From NCBI RefSeq assembly GCF_029633865.1, contig NC_079215.1, positions 47,925,786-47,989,785 on the forward strand: DNA of 64,000 nt. Reading direction: 5' to 3'. A program made the position numbers and the translations under genes. This document shows positions 56,248 to 64,000 of this stretch, piece after piece. The notes under the pieces were generated by a model. It saw only the letters and a program-made list of their open reading frames with translations, made no database searches and was not told the DNA's origin. Origin of the DNA: Lampris incognitus. Its lineage: Eukaryota > Chordata > Actinopteri > Lampriformes > Lampridae. Each line of letters starts with the position of its first letter. Positions within the stretch are counted from its first letter, which is position 1.

Positions 56248-59215
56248 CTATGCTGCATTGCATTTGCAAAAGATCAAATTGGCCAAAAGTCTGTCAGTCA
56301 TTTGTGCACGATGGGGACGTAGTATGATGCCACCATGGCTGAAAACTCGCTCCAATGGAGCACTAGAGGCAGGCACCACCAAGACTCTGATGGCCACTCG
56401 GAAGAGTGAAGGAAGAGTCTTCATGTTCAGTGCCCAGAACAAAAGGGCAGCCTGTCCTTCGGCTATGTCAAGGTAGTGACTTAGCTGTAGTGCTGGAGTG
56501 GTCCCAACATCCTTCTTCTGTCTCTTATGGTATGCAGCAAACAGCCCTTCTCCTTCTCCAATATCCTCTTGCTCTTCTTCATCAACCAGAGGCACAGGTT
56601 GCTCAGTCTCTGCAGCATCTTGCAGGATCAGTTCTGGCAAAACATGTAACAGCAACAGCAGAAACAAAAGAGCCCTTATTACCATTGATGTTGGTGATAG
56701 TGTTAGACTGAAAAATGTAATTATTGTTGCAGTCAATTAGATCAAATGAGGAAAAAAATGGCATTAAAGTCAATAATATTTACCTTTAACTTGTTGTGCC
56801 ACCTCTGCCTTGATGTCACGATGGACCAGCACATGGGGCTCCACCCACAGCAGAGAAAAGGCTGGATCCAAGGCGGCTGCTTTGAGGTAGACTGGGTCTG
56901 AAAAGGGGGCAGTGATCCCATCTTGAGTCCTGGCCATTTTCACGTTAATGAAGATCCCAAGAAATCTTTTTTTCAGGGATACCTGGAGACTTCTGACCAG
57001 GCCGCTCAGGAAACGAACTTGAGACTTCAGCTTCTCAAGGTGGTGATTGAGGGACAAGACGGATGGAACAACTGCACTGATTGTGATGACCTTCTCCCCC
57101 TGTGTCAAATCAGTTGCTTCTCCAAACGGCTTCAAGATGTCCACCAACTCCTTCAACAGATTCCACTCTCATGGTGTGAATGACAACTCCTTATGCCCAG
57201 CCTTTTCTAGAACAGCACAGAGCTTTAGATGATCACACTGGAGAACTGCCTTCACTTGCCTCAGTGTTGAGTTCCATCTTGTGTTGACTGCAGCAGGGAT
57301 GCCTTTCTGTTCCCCAAATTCACTATCAAACACATCTCTGAATGTTGTGCTTGTGTGCAGCAGTGAGCTAAGTTTAGATAACTTGGAAAGAGAAGGACAT
57401 ACCACTTTTGTTTCTTTCAAACCGTCTCCCACCACCAGCTGAAGAGTGTGCGCAAAACACTGCAGGTGCTGTTTCTTTGCCTTAGCAGCATCTACCGTTT
57501 TCTGATCTTCCAGGGTTAAGTCACACCAGAGCTCAGGGTCGTCTCCGTCACCATCATCCTCTTGTTCACTGGGGAAGCACACAGTGAATGCCTTTCGCAT
57601 GTTAGCAGCATTGTCACTAATAAAGTAGTCCAGTTTATCTTTGATGTTGTATTCACCACATATTGACTCAAATTAGTCACAGATTCGTTCAGCTGTGTGT
57701 GAGCCTTTGAAGCGGTTGCAGGCCAAGAGAGTAGTCTTTAGCTGTATCCTCTCTGCCTCTTTCTCTATCCAGTGGACAGTGACACCAAGGAATCCCCTCA
57801 TCTTTCGGTCAGACCAAATGTCCACAGTGACTGAAACATGGTCAGTGTTGCTCAATTGAGTTTTTAATTTTGAACGTCTCTCCTCAGCGAGGCTCTGTTT
57901 TTGATGTCAACGTTCTGCGACACACTGGGCTGTACTTACTGTCAAGTACCGTCAGAAAGTGCCGAAAACTCTTGTTTTCCACAATAGACAGGGGAAAGTT
58001 GCAATCAATAATCAAGTCGGACAGCATTGCATTGGTGATAGCTTTATGCTGTGGATGACTCATGCTGTAATGCCCTACACGGCGGTCCAGGAATTGTGAG
58101 ATTGAAAGCTGTTGTGGTTCATTTATGATGCTTTTGTTCATCTGGTATTCTTCAAATCTGTAACAGGTAAGCATATGAAACAGATGTCAGAAAATCCCTT
58201 ATAGCCACACATGAATTGTATTTGAAACTACTCTTTACTCATATATCAATCGTAACATTGTGTTAATATTAATTTTGTGTTAATATTAATTGTATACTGT
58301 ATTAGTGTGTGTGTTGTAACATTACATTAATAAAATCAATTTCATTGTCATTGTACGCTATATTAATAATATTTTCACTGCTTTACCTTGCCATCAAACA
58401 GCCGTCAGGAAACTGAAGTTATATGCTTGTTAATTCACTCTCTGCAGCACACCAGATTCCATCGACAAAAACAGCAATTTTACCTCGCATCACACAGAAA
58501 TTGCTGGTCTACTGCTACCTCAATCATTAAGTTTATTTGTGCTATTTTATGTCTTCGGTGATAGTTCAGCTTAGTTGTGATTTACCGAAATTATATAAAC
58601 GACCTCAATGAGGCAGCAGTAAACAAGCAACTTCCGTGTGCTGCAAAGTAAAATGGCTATTTTTGTCAATGGAATCTGGTGTGCTGGAGAGAGTAAGATA
58701 TACTTCGCTTACCTGTGGGAAAAACTCGTCTGGCAGCAAGCTAACATGGTAACGTACACATATTCTTAACATAGAGTACATTTAAACTGACCTTGACTTG
58801 ATTAGGTTTGCTTATGTTTTACTGCTGACAGCAGTCTACTGTGTGTGTGATACACTGACTAAGCACCTTAACTAAGCACCTTAACTAAGCACCTTATACA
58901 ATCCCGCTTCAAACATCCCAAACTGTCCTGTTACAATATAATAAGTATGAGTAAGGGAATGAACCCGCAGTGGGTGCAGATTACCGTGTTTGCAAAGTGA
59001 CGTTAACAGTGAGTTGACACTCTCATTGATTTAACTATGCAGCTAGCAATTACGTTACTTAGCCGATAAGCTAGTGTTAGCTTTCATTCAAAACTTACCG
59101 TTCTTTGTGCAACTTCAAATGTCGAGCGAAGTTCCAAGTTGTTGCGTCTCCGTCCGTAATCTTCGACCCGCATGTTTTAAATACTGCAATTCATTTTTTG
59201 TTGACCACCTCGTAA
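56248..59215 (-). pseudogene. hAT-D transposase (BED/ZBED type) with introns
   Basis: Minus strand. Exon 1 (about 59215-59096) is a BED finger (KTCGSKITDGDATTWNFARH, LKLHKER) ending at a donor GTAAGT. The acceptor at about 58165 opens FEEYQMNKSIINEPQQ. Exon 2 (58164-56782) has SIVENKSFRHFLTVLDSKYS, VTVDIWSDRKMRGFLGVTVH (first catalytic Asp), [14 protein letters not shown] (second Asp), [16 protein letters not shown] and NTRWNST. A donor at about 56781 and acceptor at about 56639 frame a ~140-bp intron. Exon 3 has LILQDAAETEQPVPLVDEEE and the dimerisation end VLVVPASSAPLERVFSHGGI. Damage: a frameshift and a stop in the BED exon, a frameshift near 57878, and stops near 57673 and 57177. Confidence 0.85.
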
Positions 59216-59479
59216 TTTTTATACCCAAACGAAACTATCTGGTATCATTTTGCCAACTGGCGCGTTGTTATCTGAGTCTTCATTGGTTGTCCTGTAATTT
59301 GATTGGTTGGATGCTGTCGGATCAAAACAACGTGGATCTAATTTGATTGGATGTCGTGCCGACAGCGCGCTTGCTCTCTCACACACACACACACGCAGAC
59401 GCACACGTGTATGTACAAAGAGAGATAGAGCGGTCCATGTCAACATACTTTTTAATCTTTGGGTTTGGGGAAAGTAGCA

Positions 59480-59645
59480 AGTCTTTTCAAGTCAAAAGGG
59501 TCAAGTCCAAGTGAAGTCACGAGTTACTGATGTTAAAGTCCAAGTCGAGTTGCAAGTCTCTTTACATTTTGTCGAGTCTAAAGTCATCAAATTCATGACT
59601 CGAGTCTGACGAGTCCAAGTCATGTGACTCGAGTCCACACCTCTG
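59480..59645. promoter_or_regulatory. hAT-D right subterminal CAAGTC repeat array
   Basis: CAAGTC and CGAGTC words repeat through the last ~160 bases. They are in the same orientation as at the left end, with reversed GACTCG forms overlapping. Confidence 0.7.
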
Positions 59646-60489
59646 CCCTCGTTCACCGCCAACTGTAGTGTGTGTGTGCCATCCAGGGCAAACTCACCAG
59701 GTTGCTCTCATAAAGTGCTTTGGTTATATTTCTAGCGTTGTCTCGCAGCACCACATGAACCCTGGTCTTGTCTATGCCTCACTGTTGTAACATTGTGTCA
59801 TATGTGGCTGTTAGATTGGCAGCAGTGTGGGACCTTGGCATTTCTTCACAGTGTAGAAGGACTTGGTGTTGCTGGAAATCTTCATCCACCCACTGAGCAG
59901 TCAGGCTCAACATTGATATCAAGCTTACGTTAGATGTCCAAATGTCCGTTGTAAAATGGATTGCTCTTTTGCAGTCGGCTAGCAGGCTGCATGTGTGGCG
60001 TGAAACAAGATTAAATAACTCTGGTAACACGATGTCCGAGAAGTATCGCCTATTTGGTATTGTGTATTTTGGGCTGAGATAATGTATCAAATTTCTGAAA
60101 CCTCTGTCCTTGACTATGGAAAATGGCTGGTCATCCAGTGCCATGAATTCCACGATTTTCCTCGTAATGGCTTTGGTCTTTTCATTACTGATACCAGTGA
60201 AAGACAGCAGAGGCTGCTGACTTGTAGCTGGCTCTGCGCTCTTGCTAGCCTTTTTAGCTGTTTTGCCTTTGATATCTTCTTCAAATTGGGCATGTTCACT
60301 GGGGTGATGGTTTTTTTAAGTGTCCGATTAAATTAGTTGTTCCAAATGTTTTCAATGTTGTTCCTCCGTGGCTTATTTTGGATTTACAGGTATTACAAAT
60401 TGCGAGCTTTGCATCATCTTCACTCAGGCTGAAGAACTTCCACACCGATGCCATTGCATCTAGAAGCATTTTGGGGATGTCATGACGGA

Positions 60490-61077
60490 CGCAGAGCTTA
60501 TTGCTGCCGCCATTCTCATGCCAAAGTTCAGGACATGCTGGAAAACAGAGGAGAGCATCTTAAAAGCTGGTAATGTATCTTCATTAATTCAAGAGGGGAT
60601 CATTTTGATATAATTTAGACTACTAATCTATGTATAGGTTAGACTTCATGGCTTGTATTGTCAGTAGTGAGTTGCAGAAGGATGTCAACACTAAATCTAT
60701 TTAAAATATATATTTGTCCACAGGGCTTGACTACATCAAAGGTTACCTCACCATCAGCATGGATGACTATGCTCCCTTAAATGACAGCCCATCTGATGAG
60801 GATGACTTCTTCGCATCCATGAAGACAGGGAACCCAGAGGTTGGAGAGCTTGAGAAGTAACTTGCATGTCCAGTCACAGGAGGTATGGATCTTTGACATT
60901 CCTTCCCTCAACTAAAGAAGTTGTCACTCAAAATCAACACAAGTCTCCCAGCACCTGCAGCGTGTGAGAGACTTTTTAGTCATGCGGGTGTTCTCTTCAC
61001 TGCCAAAAGATCACGACTTGAGTCCAAGAATCTGGAGAGCCAACTACTTTTGAAACTCAACAGTCACCTTACTGAAT
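60490..61077 (+). pseudogene. hAT-A transposase, C-terminal exons
   Basis: A short piece (IAAAILMPKFRTCWKTEESI, about 60498-60560) is followed by an intron with acceptor CCACAG at about 60723. Then come GLDYIKGYLTISMDDYAPLN, DEDDFFASMKTG and, past two stops, LSLKINTSLPAPAACERLFS and LESKNLESQLLLKLNSHLTE to a stop at about 61077. This is the dimerisation domain of BED-type hAT transposases. Confidence 0.8.
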
Positions 61078-61669
61078 GATTTTTCAAGACAGGATGAACA
61101 TTATTACCCTTCTTAAACACTCATGAAGACACACGCAATGTTGTGTAGACACAAACAGACAAGACATTGACAAATAGACAATATATACAAAAACACAGAC
61201 TGACCAAGCCTGTCCTGCTGTTTGAGGGTTCAGTGAGTTTTATGTGTTAAGAGATTAAACTGCCTTGTTGCTATGCTGTTGGTTTCAAAAGATGGATGTT
61301 TTGAAAACAAGTGAAAAAGGGGAGAAAAGTGCCTATTACTGATAAGCTAATGAATGATTTCTTGTGGCATATGGCATTAGATTTCACTATTTGATTCTGT
61401 CATGTCCGCTGGCTGCAAATACATTTATTGAGCACAGAACAGATTTTTACTTGCAAAATATATTTTTCTGTGCTTGAAATTTCCCATTACTCATTACAAA
61501 TCTCCTATTGCTTGCTCAGGAATGAGGCACAAATATAATGCCATAGTAGCAAAAGTACATTAATATATGTTACGTGTTATATGGTAAAGATGTAATTTTT
61601 TTGCTTAGTTGAATATGTTTTATTTTTTGAATGACTTCATCCAAGCCGCTCCTTGAGTGAGTGATCAGA

Positions 61670-61712
61670 ATTAGAATACTTTATTCATCTCAGAGGGGAA
61701 ATTGGGTATAGT
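61670..61712 (-). repeat. Short LINE/SINE tail
   Basis: AATACTTTATTCATCTCAGA with GGGGAAATTGGG resembles the common ATTTATT...GGGGAAATT tail also seen at 63253-63290. Confidence 0.5.
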
Positions 61713-61905
61713 TTACATATGTATTTTCATTTATCTATTTCTGTTTATGGCACTTAAACAATAATATACCGTATGTGCACTTCAGATTTGTTATTACTGG
61801 TTGAGGTCGTGTTGTGATACATTCATGTAACGTTATTAGTTTCCTAACATGTGTCTTTTAGGAAAATATGTGAAAAAAGAGTTATGTTTTGTACACTGAA
61901 TGCAT

Positions 61906-61908
<3 letters not shown>

Positions 61909-61946
<38 letters not shown>

Positions 61947-61972
61947 CACACAAACACACACACACACACACA
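61909..61972. repeat. (CA)n microsatellite
   Basis: About 30 imperfect CA units in the hAT-A right arm. Confidence 0.95.
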
Positions 61973-62357
61973 ATTGCAGATTGCATCCAAGCCCCCTCTT
62001 TGAGGATTCAGTGACACACATTTTTTTTTTCTTGTTGTTTAAGACATTAAACAGTACTTAAGAGCACTTATTTTGTCATTTGTCTGGTTCTGGATATGAC
62101 AAATAACGCTTACAATAAAATAAGCTACATTTGTTATTACCTGTCTAGGCCCTGTTTGAATGTAATTGATGTCATAAATCGCATCTAATGAAGTTACTCA
62201 CTACTTGAGTAGTTTTTTTATGTGGTACTTTTTTACTCTTACTCAAGTAGTTATTTTACAAGTACTCTTACTTTTACTTGAGTAAATATAATTATAAAGT
62301 AACAATACTTTTGCTTGAGTACTGTTTTTGTTCGCTCTACTCACCACTGCATGACGC

Positions 62358-64000
62358 CCACGATCATGCGCGCGAATTACGAGCCGTCTTTTTGACGGCT
62401 CATGGTCGTTTTAGGTAGTTTATCATAACTTTTTTTTGCGTGCAATTGATCTAAAACTCATTTTAATGCAAATGTATGCAATTTTTGGAACACTCACGAG
62501 CGGCACTTCTGTATCTTTTTTTTCTCACAAAGTTATTCAACTTTGAAAATCCAAAACCATCAAAATGATGGCCTTGGTCATTCTAAGAAGAGTGTGCACG
62601 TGTGTGTTAATATCCTTCACCATGTTATTAGGAAAGAAAATAACTTTAATTATACATTCTAAAATTAAGTTGAGGTACTATATTAAACCTTTTATTTGTC
62701 CTAATTGAATAACACTAGGCTTGGTCAGGTCCAGAGGATAGGGAGTAAACCAGGTTCACCTGTTTTGCCTGGTGTATAAACTCCCAGATTAGATGGCTGT
62801 ATTACCAGACAGACTAGAAAACTAGCAGTACTGAGGTTCCCCGAGGGCTGGTGTGGAAAACCGCTGACTTATGGGGAACCATGCTATTCTTATCGGTGTA
62901 TTAATTCACACTCACTGTCCACCAGAGGGCGCTTAACTGCTCATCTTTACATAGTCACTACTATATATCAGGCATTTTCTCTTTGCTTTGGTGCTTGAAT
63001 GAATTAAGAATTGAGTGAATTTGTTTTTCCCCTTACAAACTCATCTCCCATTTGTCTCTGCTGTGAGATGGAAGCTCTTCCTGGTCATCACTGTAAATGG
63101 GCAGAGCGGGCGGGAGGGAACATCTGTCTTCACCATTAACGAAGAAGAGGAGGAAACACTGTGGACCAGTCAGAAGGAAAGCTGCTCTAAAGGTCTGGTT
63201 GCAGGGCCCTCTATTTCCATCCTATTAAGGTAATTTTGTTTTGGTATTTTAGAAGAAGAGATACTTTATTTATCCCATAGGAAAATTCATCATCTGAATT
63301 TAACCCATTCTAGCTGTGTAGCTAGGAGCAGTGGGCAGCAGCCATGCAGGCCTGGGGACCAACTCCAGTTTTATGCCGTACGTGCTCCACCCTCTAATGG
63401 GCTTTGCTATTGGTTTACCCTTCCAAGCTCGAGCTCGGCACCTGAGACAGATCTTTTCCCTCACCACTCAATCAAGTGGTAGAAGCCACACAGTGCCCCA
63501 CCACCACCTATAAAACCCCAGTGTGCTCGTCTCCCTTTTTCACTCAGCCACCTAGAGTACGCATGTGCAATTTTTTTTCTACCTGTCACCCTCGAGTGTC
63601 GCAGTTATGTCTTCCACTATCAAGACCTGCTCCTCCTGCTTCACTGAGATGTCTTCTCTGGGCAGCCACCATGCGTGCTTCTTTTGTCTCTGTTGGCGTC
63701 ATCAAGAGGAAGCCAAGACCTGACCTACCTACCTTGGTTGGAGCGTGAGAACAGGCAGAAGTATGTCAACTCTTTCTTCTTCTCCTGCGCCGGCCAGGTG
63801 CCAGCGAGCGAGAAGGTGGCAGCCTACTCTAAACCCTGGGACAAGTATGATGAGGAGGACAACCATCATTTCTTTGAGGAAGAGGAGCTGGGCTCTCTCT
63901 TTCTCAACTTGGAGCTAGAGATCTGCAAGCCCATTGGGTCCTGGGGGGTCCAGACATGCTGAGTTGATTTGGACAGGCTTGAGCATTTTTTTTTCTTTTT
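62358..64000. other. No supported gene; SINE tail and TATA-like box
   Basis: A perfect 8-bp-stem hairpin lies at 62381-62401. A reversed SINE 3' block is at about 63250-63375 (AGCAGTGGGCAGCAGCCATG, GGGGACCAACTCCAGTTTTA). CCTATAAAACCCC at 63507-63519 resembles a TATA box. Downstream, the frame from 63608 reads MSSTIKTCSSCFTEMSSLGS, a Cys-containing stretch, but it stops after some 40 codons. An alternative frame reads NSFFFSCAGQVPASEK to 63962. I recognise neither as a known protein, and the window ends here. Confidence 0.4.
62919..62932 (+). promoter_or_regulatory. CTCF-like motif
   Basis: CCACCAGAGGGCGC agrees with the vertebrate CTCF core consensus (CCASYAGRKGGCRS) at every position. It lies in unique-looking sequence 570 bases beyond hAT-A. 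Function is inferred from the motif alone. Confidence 0.55.

Larger units (their letters stand above)
54741..59645 (-). mobile_element. hAT transposon D (hAT-D), innermost
   Basis: The 8-bp duplication CCCTCGTT (54733-54740 and 59646-59653) and the inverted ends CAGAGGTGGGACC / GAGTCCACACCTCTG define this 4905-bp element. Both subterminal regions hold dense CAAGTC repeats. It carries an almost complete, intron-containing transposase gene on the minus strand. The non-coding left part 54950-56200 has a 390-bp duplicated block and microsatellites. Confidence 0.95.
53489..60453 (-). pseudogene. hAT-C transposase (BED/ZBED type), interrupted
   Basis: On the minus strand the ATG at about 60453 opens a BED finger (ASVWKFFSLSEDDAKLAICN, then TCKSKISHGGTT and NLIGH). 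Next is FSIVKDRGFRNLIHYLSPKY (60100), then AIHFTTDIWTSNVSLISMLS with the first catalytic Asp (about 59950). After hAT-D come LLSQRSITDAVATGKKIVG (54710), WGLIDNVLSLLAPFEELTKE (54460) and VATVLDPRQL. Past a gap comes the C-terminal APLARTYLSALCTSTDSERL and RNRLSGDKAEMLLFVKKNL (53650-53500). Stops and frameshifts divide it, including one near 59780. This would have been a full-length ZBED-type transposase. Confidence 0.8.
52691..60470 (-). mobile_element. hAT transposon C (hAT-C), minus strand, split by hAT-D
   Basis: The left end shows CAGTACTAGAGATGCACCGA (52690-52710), a typical hAT tip. Minus-strand transposase parts lie on both sides of hAT-D: 59646-60460 (N-terminal) and 53489-54740 (core and C-terminal). 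Removing hAT-D joins them. No matching right tip was found, so the right end near 60470 is probably deleted. Confidence 0.7.
50197..62349 (+). mobile_element. hAT transposon A (hAT-A), outermost of four nested hATs
   Basis: The 8-bp duplication CATGACGC flanks the element (50189-50196 and 62350-62357). The ends CAGCGGTGGGTAGTAACGCG and GTTCGCTCTACTCACCACTG are inverted repeats with CAG/CTG tips. Both subterminal regions are full of ACTTGAGTA/ACTCGAGTA-type words. The element's own sequence is confined to 50197-50986, about 52484-52680 and about 60490-62349. The middle of its transposase is missing. hAT-B and hAT-C (with hAT-D) were inserted in it. Confidence 0.9.

Noticed and set aside
63675..63962. 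Protein-coding exon reading NSFFFSCAGQVPASEK...
   Set aside because: No recognised domain, an overlapping frame is equally open, and the window ends at once, so I list it only within the gap entry.

Overview
This window looks like a transposon-rich intergenic stretch of a teleost (ray-finned fish) nuclear genome. The evidence is vertebrate splice signals, a six-exon immunoglobulin-superfamily membrane gene, a Rex3 retroposon with its GATG tail, fish-type L2/Maui LINEs, two tRNA-derived SINE families, Tc1/mariner and many hAT DNA transposons, plus abundant CA/GT, GA and TA microsatellites. I see no bacterial operon structure, rRNA, CRISPR array or complete autonomous virus. The only convincing host gene is a B7-like gene at 42900-46141.

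Layout. 1-11.4 kb: a Ty3/gypsy element (Gypsy-1) split inside its RNase H region by a second, complete-looking gypsy element (Gypsy-2, 2129-9358). Gypsy-2 has 348-bp LTRs, a 4-bp target duplication AGTA and a tRNA-Phe primer site. 11.4-20.9 kb: remains of a Tc1/mariner element that has received two SINE/LINE tails, a hAT remnant, a minus-strand L2 LINE, a Rex3 copy (18017-20866, with 11-bp target duplication) and, inside Rex3, a solo LTR. 20.9-30.8 kb: a plus-strand L2 LINE broken by a 210-bp solo LTR, by an uncharacterised 1.5-kb insert carrying a perfect 191-bp tandem duplication, and by a 3.5-kb hAT element whose transposase has only two breaks. 30.8-36.6 kb: SINEs, microsatellites, a CpG-rich patch and an RTE-type LINE 3' end. 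36.9-41.6 kb: a minus-strand gypsy element (Gypsy-3) that has lost its gag and 5' pol. 41.56-41.95 kb: a probable solo LTR. 42.2-48.3 kb: the B7-like gene, flanked by two copies of one SINE family. 50.2-62.35 kb: four hAT transposons nested in one another. The last 1.6 kb has a strong CTCF-like motif and no gene I can support.

The host gene has a signal peptide, an IgV-like domain, an IgC-like domain, one membrane segment and a short tail, on phase-1 exons throughout. This is the architecture of the CD80/CD86/B7 costimulatory ligands. Almost everything else is mobile DNA. It can be put in relative age order from its nesting: outer elements are broken by inner ones, and the original target duplications are still legible. 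All coordinates are from hand reading. Element ends given with target duplications are exact to within a base or two; other ends are approximate and say so.
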